Of a stretch of 64,000 nucleotides of DNA, positions 49,890 to 60,000 are shown one piece after another. Location of the stretch: assembly GCA_046156035.1 (NCBI GenBank), contig JBJXEW010000022.1, positions 1 to 64,000 of the forward strand. Reading direction: 5' to 3'. Every line of letters starts with the position of its first letter. Position 1 is the stretch's first letter. The notes under the pieces are model-generated. The model searched no databases, was not told where the DNA came from, and saw nothing but the letters and a program-made list of their open reading frames with translations. Source of the stretch: JAEUIX01 sp046156035 (GTDB lineage Bacteria > Planctomycetota > Phycisphaerae > Phycisphaerales > UBA1924). The translations under genes and the position numbers were made by a program.

Positions 49890-51239
49890 ATGCCAGCCGT
49901 CTATCCCTTTCGTGCGGTTCAGTTCGCCACCGGGCCAGACCTCTCCGGCGTCGTGGCCCCGCCCTACGACGTGCTGGACCACGCGGGCAAAGCGCGCCTG
50001 CTGGCCAAAGACGCTCGCAACATCGTGGCGATCGACCTGCCGCACACACCGGCGAAGGAAATCGGCCCCGCGGCGGCATACGAGGGCGCGGCTGCCGCGC
50101 TGCGGCAGCACATTGCCGCCGGCGTGATGAAGCGCGGCGACAAGCCCGTCATCTTCGCGTACCGGCAGACGTTTACCGGCGCGGACGGCAAGACCACCGT
50201 GCGGCGCAGCGGCATGGCGTGCTGCGTGGAGACGGTGCCCTTCGGGCCGCGGGCGGGCGGGGGTGTTTTGCCCCACGAGGAGACCTTCAGCGGCCCCAAG
50301 GAAGACCGGATGGCCCTGATGAAAGCGACGCGCACACAACTCTCGCCGATCTTCGGCCTGCACGCGGATGAGAAGGGCCTTGCCACAGCGCTGATTGCGA
50401 AAGTGTGCGGCGGCGGGCCGCCGACAAACACCGCCCGCACGGATGACGGCACGCTGCACGAAGTGTGGACCATCCAAGACGCGGCGACGATCCGGGCGTA
50501 CCAGGATGCACTCGCGGGCGAGGATGTGTTCGTGGCCGATGGCCACCACCGTTACACCACGGGCCTGAACTACCTGAAGGGTCTGGAAGCATCCGGGGCG
50601 AGCGTGGGGGCGGATCACGCCGCGCGGCGGTGCATGTGTGTGCTGGTGGGCATGAGCGACCCAGGCCTGGTCATCTGGCCAACGCACCGCGTGCTGGGCG
50701 GCATGAAGGGCTACTCGTTCGCGGCGTTTTGTGCGGGCGCTGCCGGATTGCTGAACGTTGAGCCCTTTGGTGGCGGCCTCGCGCAGATCGAGGGCGCGAT
50801 GGAGCGCAAGGCCGCGGTGGAAAGGGGGAACGTGTTCGGGCTCTATGACTTCGCCACCGCGACGTGCGCGCTGGCGACGCTGGCGCGGCCCGATCCGCTG
50901 AAGGACGGCTTCGGCACCAAGCCCGCGGCGTGGCGGCAACTGGATGTGGCCCTGATCCAGTACCTGATTGTGGAACAGGTCTGCCAGCCCAAACTCAACG
51001 GCGGGGAGGGCGTGAAATGGGCCTTCCCGCACACCATTAAAGAGGTGGAGGAGATCGGGCGCGGCGAAGAGACCGGGGCGGGTGGCGGCAAAAACTTTGC
51101 GCAACTGGCGGTGATCGTGCGGCCCACGCCGCTGGCGGCCGTGCGAGATGTGAGCCGCGCGGGCCAACTGATGCCGCAGAAGAGCACGTTCTTCTACCCG
51201 AAACTGGCGACGGGCTTGTTCGTGAACCCGCTGGAATAG
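49890..51239 (+). CDS. DUF1015 family protein
   Basis: A 449-residue member of DUF1015 (HTH_ParB-like or SerK-related group in older annotations). Family marks are the opening YPFRAVQFATGP...VVAPPYDVLD, the central EDVFVADGHHRYTTGLNY, and the C-terminal MPQKSTFFYPKLATGLFVNPL. The family is widespread and includes free-serine kinases in some lineages; activity here is unproven. A terminator follows. Confidence 0.85.
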   Translation: MPAVYPFRAVQFATGPDLSGVVAPPYDVLDHAGKARLLAKDARNIVAIDLPHTPAKEIGPAAAYEGAAAALRQHIAAGVMKRGDKPVIFAYRQTFTGADGKTTVRRSGMACCVETVPFGPRAGGGVLPHEETFSGPKEDRMALMKATRTQLSPIFGLHADEKGLATALIAKVCGGGPPTNTARTDDGTLHEVWTIQDAATIRAYQDALAGEDVFVADGHHRYTTGLNYLKGLEASGASVGADHAARRCMCVLVGMSDPGLVIWPTHRVLGGMKGYSFAAFCAGAAGLLNVEPFGGGLAQIEGAMERKAAVERGNVFGLYDFATATCALATLARPDPLKDGFGTKPAAWRQLDVALIQYLIVEQVCQPKLNGGEGVKWAFPHTIKEVEEIGRGEETGAGGGKNFAQLAVIVRPTPLAAVRDVSRAGQLMPQKSTFFYPKLATGLFVNPLE

Positions 51240-51294
51240 GTGGAGTGCGGCGTCGGGATGGCTGGGGCGTGCGTGCGCGTCATCACTCAGTGAG

Positions 51295-51319
51295 GCCCCT
51301 GCGCCAGCAGGGGCTTTTT
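51295..51319 (+). terminator. Rho-independent terminator of DUF1015 gene
   Basis: An 8-bp stem GCCCCTGC / GCAGGGGC with loop GCCA is followed by five T residues, 55 bases after the stop codon. Confidence 0.9.
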
Positions 51320-51360
51320 CGATATGGGGAACCGAGCAACTTGGTGAGGGGACAACGCCC

Positions 51361-51393
51361 ATGCAAAGCCCCGGCTCGCGCCGGGGCCTCGTT
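51361..51393 (-). terminator. Terminator of thioredoxin-like gene, repeated element
   Basis: GCCCCGGCTCGCGCCGGGGC (51368-51387) forms an 8-bp stem; the minus strand continues with TTTGCAT. The identical 20 bases with similar flanks occur at 13208-13227 in the other orientation. Confidence 0.6.
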
Positions 51394-51422
51394 GCCGTTG
51401 CTCGCGACCGGGCGGGCTTTGG

Positions 51423-51863
51423 TTACCGGGTGGCGGTGAGGAACGCCAGCAGGTCTTCGGCGGAGCGGTTGCCCTCAAAGCGCGACGGGCGCGAGCCGTC
51501 GGGCCGGATCAGGACGAGTGCGGGGATCGAGTAGACCGCCAGTTGCCGGGCGTCTGCCGCGTGGGTGTCGATGTCGATGTACACGGGAATGGTGTTGGCC
51601 GTGATCCACTCGGCCACCTTCGGGTGCGCCAGCGCACCGCGTTTGAAGGCTTGGCAGGGCCCGCACCAGTCGGCGGTTGCAAACGCGAGCACCGGCTTGC
51701 CGCTGGTGGCGCTCTGGGCCAGCGCTTCGGGCAGTCGCTGCGCGGGGGCAAACGCTCCCGGCACGGGGGCCACACGCCCGCGGAAGAGTTGCAGGGCCGT
51801 GAGCGAAGAGGCCGCGAGAACCACAGCGGCGATGATCGGCAGTTTGAGTGTGGCGATGGACAT
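51423..51863 (-). CDS. Thioredoxin-fold protein, membrane-anchored or exported
   Basis: A 146-residue protein with one N-terminal hydrophobic segment (LPIIAAVVLAASSLTALQLF) and a thioredoxin domain: AFATADWCGPCQAFKRGAL (active-site WCGPC), IPVYIDIDTHAADARQLAVYSIPALVLIRPDG with the cis-Pro. It could act as a periplasmic or membrane-attached disulfide reductase. It lies just after the CNNM pair on the same strand. Confidence 0.9.
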   Translation of the reverse strand: MSIATLKLPIIAAVVLAASSLTALQLFRGRVAPVPGAFAPAQRLPEALAQSATSGKPVLAFATADWCGPCQAFKRGALAHPKVAEWITANTIPVYIDIDTHAADARQLAVYSIPALVLIRPDGSRPSRFEGNRSAEDLLAFLTATR

Positions 51864-51884
51864 GGCTGCAAGAGTCCTACGCGG

Positions 51885-52919
51885 CTACCACGCCGCGAGT
51901 TCGCCGGTGAGCGGTTCCACCAGGTCTTTGGCGGTGGCCACACCCACCGGCCGGCCGTCGGCGATGACGACCGCCAGCGGCGAATCGGTCTCGCTGAGTT
52001 GCAGGAGCGCGGCACGCACCGAAAGGCCCGGGCTGAGAAACACGGGCGGCTGCATGAGATCGGCCAGGGTGCGCCCGGGCTGAAGGGCCAGATCAAGGTG
52101 ATTGACCACGCCCACCACCTGTCCACGAGCATCGACAACGGGGAAGCGCGTGGAGCCCGCGGCGCAGGCGAGTTCAAGCGCTCGGCGCGGCTCGGTGTCG
52201 AGGGGAAGTTTGTGCACGCGCGGCCAGGGGGTCATCTCGTCGCGCACCGTGGCATCGCGCAGGGCCATGGCGCGATCCAGGAGCGTGACCTGCGACTCGG
52301 AGAGGGCCCCGTGACGCACACCCTCCTTGAGGAGCGCGGCCATGCGCTCGCGTGCTGTGGGGATGGCCGAGTCGTCTCCACCGCCCAGAAGGTGCGAGGC
52401 GAAGCGGGCCGTGGCCTGCACCGCCGGCAGCACGAGCGTGGCCGTGAGCAGCACGCGGAACCAGCGCACCGGACGGGCGATGGCGTAGGTGAGCGTGTCG
52501 GCCTCGGCCCGGAAGAGTTCCTTGGGGAGCGTGTCGATGAGCACGAAGAGCACCGGCCCGATCAGCACGGTGGAGAGGATGATGATGAGCCACTCGGTGT
52601 AGCCGCGGGCTTCGAGAAGGGCGGTGAGGCCCAAACTGAGAAAGTAACTGAAGAGGTTGTAGCCCACCAGCAGCACGGCCAGCAGGCGTGCGGGGTGCTC
52701 CAGTTCGGCGGCGAGGACGCGCGCCGCCTCGTCGGAGCCGGGGTCGAGCGCGGCGGCGCGGGCGCGGAGGTTGAGGCGCACGCGGTTGACGGTGTAGCAC
52801 CCCATCTCGCCGCCGGCGCACAGGGCCGAGCCGATGAGGCCGGCAAGGCTGAGCGCGCAGTAACCGAGCACCTCGCTCCCGGAGAGCACCAGGTCGGGCT
52901 GGGCGGGCACAACGCTCAC
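51885..52919 (-). CDS. CNNM/CorC-type transporter with CBS domains, copy 2
   Basis: From a GTG overlapping the preceding stop (GTGA), 344 residues. The N-terminal DUF21 membrane domain (LGYCALSLAGLIGSALCAGGEMGCYTVNRVRLNL, then LLAVLLVGYNLFSYFLSLGL) is followed by a CBS pair (VRDEMTPWPRVHKLP..., TRFPVVDARGQVVGVVNHLD, LSPGLSVRAALLQLSET). The family handles Mg2+/Co2+ or related divalent cations. It lacks the C-terminal CorC_HlyC domain, which its upstream partner has. Confidence 0.85.
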   Translation of the reverse strand: MSVVPAQPDLVLSGSEVLGYCALSLAGLIGSALCAGGEMGCYTVNRVRLNLRARAAALDPGSDEAARVLAAELEHPARLLAVLLVGYNLFSYFLSLGLTALLEARGYTEWLIIILSTVLIGPVLFVLIDTLPKELFRAEADTLTYAIARPVRWFRVLLTATLVLPAVQATARFASHLLGGGDDSAIPTARERMAALLKEGVRHGALSESQVTLLDRAMALRDATVRDEMTPWPRVHKLPLDTEPRRALELACAAGSTRFPVVDARGQVVGVVNHLDLALQPGRTLADLMQPPVFLSPGLSVRAALLQLSETDSPLAVVIADGRPVGVATAKDLVEPLTGELAAW

Positions 52920-54268
52920 GCGGGCTCCCGTTCTGGCGGGCCGAAGCCCGCGGCCCCGCCGTGCGCTTCGGAGACGATGGCGACCTCGACGAGTTCGACC
53001 ACGCGCCCGCGCACCTCTTTCACGGTGAGCACCACGTTCTGCACGGCCACGCTGTCGCCCACGACAGGGACGCTGCCGAGCAGCGCATAGACCACACCGG
53101 CGACGGTGGAGACGCGCGGGTCGATGGGCAGGCCGAACATCTCGCCCCAGTCTCGCGCCGAGAGGCGGCCGGGCACCAGCCAGCGGCCGGTGTCGATCTG
53201 CTCCACGCCGGAGCGCTCGCCGACGCTCTCTTCGGTGCCGCCGAGTTCGGCGATGAGGCGCTTCACCACGTCGCGCAGCGAGACCAGGCCCAGGATGGCC
53301 CCGTGCTCGTCCACGCAGAACGCGGCCTTGGCGCCGGAGGTACGCATCTGTTCGAGCAGGCCGTCGAGCGCAGCGTTCTCGGGCACGAAGCGGACAGCGC
53401 CTAGAAAGTCGGCGATGGGCGGCGCCTGCGTGCGGCCCGCCCCCCCGCCCAGTGCCCACCGGCCCAGATACCCCTTCACGTCCAGCATGCCCAGCACCTC
53501 GCCGTCGAGCCCGGTGGCCGACGCGAGGGCGCGGCAGACGGGCACGCGCGTGGCGTGCGAGGCGGCGGCGAGTTCAGCCACCTCCGCGGGCGTGGCCGTC
53601 TCCGGGAGCCACTCGATCTCCACGCGCGGGAGCATGATCTCACGCACGCGCACCGACCCCATGTGGATCACCTCGCGCAGCACCTCGCGCTCGCCTGAAT
53701 CGATGTGCGTGTCGGTCTCGCCCCCGCCCCCACCACCCAGCAGCGCGGCGAGTTCCTCGGCCGTCAGGTCGGTCTGGCGGGCCGATTCGTGCGGGAGGAT
53801 GAGGCGCGAGAGCGGGGCGATGATGCCGCGGTCGAGGAAGATGCGCAGCGGGCCCATGGCGCGGATGGTGAGCAGCGTGGGCGGGGCGAGGAAGCGCGCG
53901 AACTCAACGCGCCGGCGTGCCGCGAGCATTTTGGAGACCACCTCGGCGCCCACCGTCATCAGCACGAGGTTCACGACGCTGATGGCGATGCCGATCCACG
54001 GCGAGGGAGCCTCCAGCAGCAGCAGCGACGTGAGCACGAAGTAGAGCGTCGTGCAGATCATGTTGATGAACAGCAGGCTGACGAGAAACTCGCGCGGGTT
54101 GCGGAGCAGGGCGGCCGCGGCACGGGCGGCCCCGGGGGCGAGTTTCTTCAGGCGGGCCTGATCCTGATACGTGAGGCTGAACAGCGCCGTTTCAACAGAA
54201 GAGCAGAGCGCCGACGCGGCCAGCAGCAGCGGGAGCGCGAGCAGGATGGCGAGGGTGAGAGCGTCCAT
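52916..54268 (-). CDS. CNNM/CorC-type transporter with CBS and CorC domains, copy 1
   Basis: A 450-residue protein started at ATG 54268. DUF21 membrane domain first (LTLAILLALPLLLAASALCSSVETALFSL, then SPWIGIAISVVNLVLMTVGAEVVSK), a CBS pair from about residue 190 (VREIMLPRVEIEWLPETAT...), and a C-terminal CorC_HlyC domain with ARDWGEMFGLPIDPRVSTVAGVV. Together with the coupled copy 2 it may form a hetero-oligomeric divalent-cation transporter, which would explain the overlap. Confidence 0.88.
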   Translation of the reverse strand: MDALTLAILLALPLLLAASALCSSVETALFSLTYQDQARLKKLAPGAARAAAALLRNPREFLVSLLFINMICTTLYFVLTSLLLLEAPSPWIGIAISVVNLVLMTVGAEVVSKMLAARRRVEFARFLAPPTLLTIRAMGPLRIFLDRGIIAPLSRLILPHESARQTDLTAEELAALLGGGGGGETDTHIDSGEREVLREVIHMGSVRVREIMLPRVEIEWLPETATPAEVAELAAASHATRVPVCRALASATGLDGEVLGMLDVKGYLGRWALGGGAGRTQAPPIADFLGAVRFVPENAALDGLLEQMRTSGAKAAFCVDEHGAILGLVSLRDVVKRLIAELGGTEESVGERSGVEQIDTGRWLVPGRLSARDWGEMFGLPIDPRVSTVAGVVYALLGSVPVVGDSVAVQNVVLTVKEVRGRVVELVEVAIVSEAHGGAAGFGPPEREPA

Positions 54269-54330
54269 GCGGCGGGGGCGGCGGGGGGGGGAGGCGCGGG
54301 CGGTGTGCCGCGGGCGCAAAGCGTATCGGT

Positions 54331-54855
54331 TCAGGCGGGCTGGCCGCCGGAATCGCGCGCCGCGATCTGCTCGATCAGGCGCTCGATGTAGCGCCAGGCG
54401 TTGAGTTCGCGCCGGATGGCGGCGAGCGTGGCGGGCGCGCCGGGGGCCGAGACGGTCCGAAAGAGTTCACCCACACGGCGGATGTGCCCGCCGCGGCTCT
54501 CTTCGGCGCGGGCGAGGTGGGCTTCAACGGCCGAGCGATCGCCCGCGGCAAGGTGCGCGTCGATCGACTCGCGCAGGGCCATCATCTCCATGAGGAAACC
54601 CTCGGGCAGGGAGCGGTCCTGCTCCTTGGCCGGGCCGCCCAGACGGCACAGGAGCGTGTTGGCCCGCTGCTCGGGGTCCGCCAGCACCGCGCGGGCGTGG
54701 TTGAGCGCGGCAGAGGCGGCATCCGGGTCGGCACCGGCGGGGGCCGCGCCGCGGTCTGGATGGACGTTGCCCGCGCGGGCGAGATAGGCCCGTTGAATGG
54801 CCGCGGGATCGAGATCGAAGGTGTGCGGCAGGCCGAGTTGGTCGAAGGGGTCGAT
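54331..54855 (-). CDS. hscB: HscB-type J-domain co-chaperone
   Basis: The frame encodes a J domain (DPFDQLGLPHTFDLDP...AYLARAGNVHPDRG, with the HPD motif) and the C-terminal HscB region (LPEGFLMEMMALRESIDAHLAAGD...), for delivering IscU to HscA in Fe-S assembly. No ATG, GTG or TTG occurs in the expected place. The best fit is ATC 54855, seven bases after GGAG, giving M-DPFDQLGL. It follows the SPFH gene closely (22 bases from its stop to this codon). An upstream GTG at 55077 would overlap that gene by 200 bases. Confidence 0.8.
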   Translation of the reverse strand: MDPFDQLGLPHTFDLDPAAIQRAYLARAGNVHPDRGAAPAGADPDAASAALNHARAVLADPEQRANTLLCRLGGPAKEQDRSLPEGFLMEMMALRESIDAHLAAGDRSAVEAHLARAEESRGGHIRRVGELFRTVSAPGAPATLAAIRRELNAWRYIERLIEQIAARDSGGQPA

Positions 54856-54877
54856 CGCGCGGCTCCGGGGCGTCCTC

Positions 54878-55975
54878 TCACTGCGGCATGGGCGGCGGGA
54901 AGAGGGGTGAGAGAGCGGGCACGGTGGAGGCGGCGGCCCAGGCCGGCATGCCCTCGGCCCAGACGAGTGTTTCGCGCGCGAGTTGCCCGGCCCGGGCCTG
55001 TGCGCTGAGCGCGGCGAGGTCGAAGGGGCCGGTCTGCTGGCCACCCTTGCCGATGAAGAAGGCGGTGGGTGAGGCACCGGGCATTGGCGGGGGGCCTGAG
55101 CGCGGGGCCTGCTGGGCGTTGCTCATGGCCTGGCCCATCTGCTGGCCCAGGGCCATGCCAGCACCCAGGCCCATGCCCGCGGCGGCGCCGCCCCCTCCCG
55201 TGTTCTCGGCCGCGGCCTTGAGAGCATCGGCGGCCTGGAATTGGGTGTAGCGGTTCACATCGCCGATCACGCCCATGCTGGTGCGCTTGTCGAGGGCCTT
55301 CTCGACCTCTTCGGGAAGGGAGATGTTCTCGACGGTGAAGGTGGGAAGGTCGAGGCCGATCTTGGCGAACTCCGCGGCCATTTTGTCGCGGATGAGGCCG
55401 CCGAGGCGGTCGTAGTTGCCGGCGAGGTCGAGCGCGGCGATGCCGGAGGAGCCGAGGATGGTGCCGATCTGGGCCACGATGAGGTTGCGGAGTTGGCCGG
55501 TGATCTCCTCGGTGGTGAAGCGGCTGTCGGTGCCGACGACCTGCTTGAGGAAGACGCCGGGGTCCTTGATCTGCACGGTGTAGGCGCCGAAGGCACGCAG
55601 GCGCATGGGGCCGAACTCGGGGTCGCGCACCATGATGGGGTTGGCGGTGCCCCACTTGAGGTCGGTGAACTGGCGCGTGGAGCAGAAGTAGACCTCGGCC
55701 TTGAACGGGGACTCGAAGCCGTACTTCCACCCCTTGAGCGTGCCGAGGATGGGAAGGTTCTTGGTGGTGAGGGTGTGCGTACCGGGCGTGAAGACGTCGG
55801 CGAGTTCGCCCTCGTTGACGAAGCAGGCGGCCTGGCCCTCGCGGACCACGAGTTTGGCGCCGTACTTGATCTCGTTGTTGAAGCGGTCAAAGCGATAGAC
55901 CATCGTGTTGTTGGTGTCGTCCAGCCACTGGACGATGTCGATGAGTTCTTGCTTGAGGCGTTCCCAGATGGACAT
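54878..55975 (-). CDS. SPFH-domain protein with C-terminal GYF_2 domain
   Basis: A 365-residue protein. The N-terminal 260 residues resemble the YdjI/virion-core-like SPFH group (VWLDDTNNTMVYRF..., GTHTLTTKNLPILGTLKGW, EVYFCSTRQFTDLKWGT, then LDLPTFTVENISLPEEVEKALDKRTSMGVIGD). A Gly/Ala/Gln-rich linker leads to a GYF_2 module (FFIGKGGQQTGPFDLAALSAQARAGQL...LVWAEGMPAWAAA). SPFH proteins scaffold membrane microdomains, and GYF_2 binds proline-rich peptides or partners. It precedes hscB and the CNNM genes, perhaps as one unit. Confidence 0.85.
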   Translation of the reverse strand: MSIWERLKQELIDIVQWLDDTNNTMVYRFDRFNNEIKYGAKLVVREGQAACFVNEGELADVFTPGTHTLTTKNLPILGTLKGWKYGFESPFKAEVYFCSTRQFTDLKWGTANPIMVRDPEFGPMRLRAFGAYTVQIKDPGVFLKQVVGTDSRFTTEEITGQLRNLIVAQIGTILGSSGIAALDLAGNYDRLGGLIRDKMAAEFAKIGLDLPTFTVENISLPEEVEKALDKRTSMGVIGDVNRYTQFQAADALKAAAENTGGGGAAAGMGLGAGMALGQQMGQAMSNAQQAPRSGPPPMPGASPTAFFIGKGGQQTGPFDLAALSAQARAGQLARETLVWAEGMPAWAAASTVPALSPLFPPPMPQ

Positions 55976-56295
55976 GAAGGGCTCCGATGCCTGCGAGGAC
56001 TGCGGGGTGGCGCGTGCGCTCGGCGCGGTGAGCGCCTCGTGAACGGTCGTGTCATTGTTGGGGGGTCGGGGGGGCGAGTATCGCGGATTCTGTGTCTTGG
56101 CGTGGGTGGCGGCGGCGTGTACGGGCGCGGTTTGTACGGCGGGCTTTGCATTCTGCGTGGGATTCCCGGAACGGACCGGAGATTTGTGGGTGGAGGGTCC
56201 GCGGTGAGGTACTCTGGCTCAGGCGGTGATCTTGCGTCGCCGCGTCCGGCTTTAAGCGTGCTTGGCCACGCTGAGGCAGAAAAGAGGAGAGACAC
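55976..56295. other. Divergent intergenic region
   Basis: The 320 bases between the SPFH gene and the PEP-CTERM-like gene show no gene. They hold a TACTCT hexamer at 56210-56215 for the plus-strand gene (leader about 75 nt) and a GAGGAGAG ribosome-binding site before ATG 56296, plus a G-rich run near 56060. Confidence 0.5.
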
Positions 56296-56943
56296 ATGCG
56301 AACGAGTGCGATGGTGTTGGCTTGCGCGGCGGTGTCCTTGTCCTGCGGCGCGGCCTCGGCGACCCACATGCGAGGCGGGAACGTGGCCGTCGGCAACCTG
56401 CCCCCGCTGGGCCTTGAGTATGAAGGTCAGTTCCACTCATGGGGGGGCGGTCAGGTCACGCTGACCGACCCCGTGCACTCAGGGTTCACCGCTTCCTTCG
56501 CCCCGCCTGCGCTGGGCATGTCCCAGGTGCACAATTTCGGTTCCACGGTGGCCGGCATGGTTTCAGCCTTCGGGAGTCCCCCGATGCCCGTCTCCGTGCC
56601 CGGGGTGCCCGTTGCGGTGCGTGTGGACCACGTGAGCGACAGCGGCGCGACCATGTTCTTCGACACGGAGATGCTGCAACTGGACATCAACTTTGGTGGC
56701 GGGGTGATGGTGCGCGAGAGCCTGACGCTCCAGTCTTTGGGCAAGACGGAGATCACGGACATCGGCGGAGGCATGTTCTTCATCGACAGTTTCTTCGACG
56801 TGTTCACGGAGTTGAGCCTTGACGGCGGGCAGACGTGGATCCCCTCCGATGGTTCCGTGGAGATGGTCCTGCACCCGACACCGGGGGCCGCGGGGCTGCT
56901 TGCGCTGGGTGGCCTGGCGGCGGCGCGGCGTCGCCGGAACTGA
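56296..56943 (+). CDS. Exported protein with PEP-CTERM-like sorting tail
   Basis: A 215-residue protein with a signal peptide (MVLACAAVSLSCGAASA, cleavage near ASATH) and a beta-rich body of unknown family. It ends in PTPGAAGLLALGGLAAARRRRN: a Pro-rich trigger, a hydrophobic helix and an Arg cluster, the layout of PEP-CTERM signals read by exosortases in planctomycetes. It is probably exported and tied to exopolysaccharide or the cell surface. A GAGGAG ribosome-binding site is present. Confidence 0.75.
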   Translation: MRTSAMVLACAAVSLSCGAASATHMRGGNVAVGNLPPLGLEYEGQFHSWGGGQVTLTDPVHSGFTASFAPPALGMSQVHNFGSTVAGMVSAFGSPPMPVSVPGVPVAVRVDHVSDSGATMFFDTEMLQLDINFGGGVMVRESLTLQSLGKTEITDIGGGMFFIDSFFDVFTELSLDGGQTWIPSDGSVEMVLHPTPGAAGLLALGGLAAARRRRN

Positions 56944-57059
56944 GTGGCGGGCCGGGCCAACATCGTGAAATGCTGACGACCGCAGCCGCGCGGAGAGCTG
57001 GCTTTCACCGTGCCTGTACGGCGGTGGCTGCGGCCTGAAACGGCCACGGGCCGGGGCGG

Positions 57060-57065
57060 TACACT
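57060..57065 (+). promoter_or_regulatory. -10-like TACACT, tricorn-type protease gene
   Basis: TACACT ends 8 nt before ATG 57074; leaderless candidate. Confidence 0.45.
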
Positions 57066-57073
57066 GGCCACAT

Positions 57074-60000
57074 ATGCACCGAACACTTGCTGCGGGCCTG
57101 ATGGGGCTTTTGTTTGCCGGTTCACTCTTTGCGGGCGGCGTGCACGCCGCGGCACCTGCGGTGGCGCCGCCGGTGGGCGAGGTGGCTGCCGCGCCGGTGG
57201 GTGCGCCGCTGGGGTATTACCGCCAGCCTGCGATCCACAAAGACACCGTGGTGTTCGTGGCCGAGGGCGATTTGTGGAAGGTGAAGACCACGGGGGGCGG
57301 GGGGGTGGCGACGCGGATCACCAGCCACCCGGCTGGCGAGTTGCAGCCGGCGATCTCGCCGGACGGGCAGTGGCTGGCGTTCATCGCGGGGTATGAGGGG
57401 CCGCAGGAGGTGTACGTGATGCCGATGAGCGGCGGGTTGCCGCGGCGGCTGACGTGGGACGATGCTGGGTGTGGTGTGCTGGGGTGGACGGCGGACGGGC
57501 GTGTGATCGCGCGGACGGACAAGTTGAGCACGCTGCCGAGCCAGCAGACGACGCTGATTGAGCCGAAGACGGGCGAGCGCACGATGCTGCCGCTGGCGCA
57601 GTGCGCGGATGCGGTGTTTGAGCCGGAGGGAGGGAAGGCGGAGGAAGCGGCGACGGTGTTCGTGCGCATCCCGTTCAACGGGAGTTGGACGAAGCGTTAC
57701 CAGGGCGGCACGATCGAGCAGTTGTGGCGGTTCAAGAAGGGGGAGGGTGAGGCGAAGAACCTGACGGGTGACTTTGACGGCACGAGCAAGCGGCCGATGT
57801 GGTTCAAGGGGCGCGTGTACTTTCTGAGCGACCGCGACGGGCACATGAACATCTGGTCGATGACGCCGGATGGCAAGGACTTCAAGCAGCAGACGAAGTA
57901 CGTGGGCTACGACATCATGGGGGCGAGTTTGGACTCTTCGGGGGGCGGGAAGGTCGCGTATCAGTTGCAGGCCGATGTGCACGTGTTCGACATCGCCACG
58001 GGCGAGACGCGGCCGCTGGCGATCACGCTCGATTCTGACCTGGACCAGATGCGCGAGCGCTGGGTGGAGAAGCCCGTTGACTGGATCACGGGGGCGAACA
58101 TCTCGCTGGACGGGGAGAAGGTGGCGATCACGGCGCGGGGGCGGGTGTTCGTGGTGCCGCACCGGCAGGGGCGGATCGTGGATGCGTTCCGCGATGACGG
58201 GATTCGCTATCGCGATGCGCGGTTCATCAAGGATTCCGACACGCTCGTGACGCTCTCGGACAAGAGCGGCGAGGTGGAGGTGTGGCAGATGCCCGCCAAC
58301 GGCGTGGGCGCCAGCGAGCAGGTGACGAAGGGGAGCACGGTGCTGAAGTGGGGGGCGTACCCCTCGCCGGACGGGAAGTGGATTGCCCACCACAACAAGG
58401 ACCACGAGTTGTGGGTGTACAACACGCAGACGAAGGTTGATACGAAGATTGACTCGAGCACGATCGACGATTTTTCCGACCTGGCCTGGTCCGCGGACAG
58501 CGGCTGGCTGGCGTACGTGGCCGGCGCGGCGAACGCGTACACGCAGCTGAAGGTGTGGCACGCGAACGCCGAGGCAGGGGCGGCGGGTGCGGTGCCGGTG
58601 GTGGTGTCGAGTGATCGGTACTGGTCGTATGCGCCGGCGTGGAGCGAGGACGGGAAGTGGCTCTTCTTCCTGTCGGACCGGACGTTCCGCACGCTGGTGG
58701 GAGGGCCGTGGGGGCCGAACCAGCCCGATCCGTATCTGGATGAGACGACGAAGGTGTACGCCCTTGCGCTGAAGCGCGACCAGCGTTGGCCGTGGCTGCC
58801 CAAGGACGAGGTGCAGGCGGCCAAGGAGAAGGCGGAGAAAGAGAAAGAGAAAGAGAAGGAGAAGGACAAGCCCAAGGAGCCGGAGGCGGCCGCGGAGAAG
58901 AAGGACGACAAGAAGGATGAGCCCGCGAAGACGGACGACAAGGGCGAGAAGCCCGCGGCCAGCGACGACAAGAAGGATGAAAAGAAAGACGGCAAGAAGG
59001 ACGCGAAGCCCAAGAAGGTGGAGATTGAACTGGAGGGGTTGGCGGAGCGGTTGTACGAGGTGCCGCTGAAGGCGGGCAACTACGGCAACCTGAGCGCCAA
59101 CGACAAGGGCTTGTTCCTGACGTCGCGCCCGTCGGGCTTTGACGCGAAGACTGATCTGGTGGTGTACGAGATCAAGAACGAGGGGCCGGAACTCAAGACG
59201 GTGATGGCGGACATCAACACGTACCAGATGTCGGCGGACACGAAGAAACTCCTGATCCGCAAGAAGGACACGTTCTACATCGTGGACGCGGCGGCCGCGT
59301 CGGCGCCGAGCGGGGCGGACCTGGAGAAGAAGGCGGTGAACCTGGCGGGGTGGTCGCTGAACCTTGTGCCGCGGCAGCAGTGGAAGCAGATGTATATCGA
59401 GGCGTGGCGGTTGATGCGGGATTACTTCTACGACAAGGACATGCACGGGGTGGACTGGCGGGCGATGCTCGATAAGTACCTGCCGCTGGTGGACCGGGTG
59501 GCGAGCCGCGCTGAACTGTCGGATGTGCTGGCGCAGATGGTGGGTGAACTGTCGGCGCTGCACCACTTTGTGCGCGGCGGAGACCTGCGCACGGGCAGGG
59601 ATGAGATTTCATTCGGCAACCTCGGTGGCGTGCTGGTGCGCGATGAGGCCAATGGTGGCTGGCGGATCACACGGATCTATCAGTGCGAGCCGGATGACCC
59701 GCAGCGCGTGAGCCCGCTTGCGAAGCCGGAGGTTGCGTGCAAGGTTGGGGATGTGATCGAGGCGATTGATGGGGTGGCGACGTTGAGCGTGCCGGACTAC
59801 CAGCAGTTGCTGCGGGCCAAGGCCGGGCGGCAGGTGCTGCTGAGGATCAAGCCTGCGAAGGCCGATGGCGGCGGTTTCGATGCGGGGCGCGATGCGATTG
59901 TGGTGCCGATCTCGGGGGGCGCAGAGAGCGACCTGCGTTACACAGACTGGGAGCACTCGCGCCGGTTGATGGTGGAGAAACTCTCGGGCGGGCGCATCGG

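Noticed and set aside
57122..59566. An 814-codon minus-strand frame across the tricorn gene
   Set aside because: Shadow of the tricorn protease gene; no recognisable domains.
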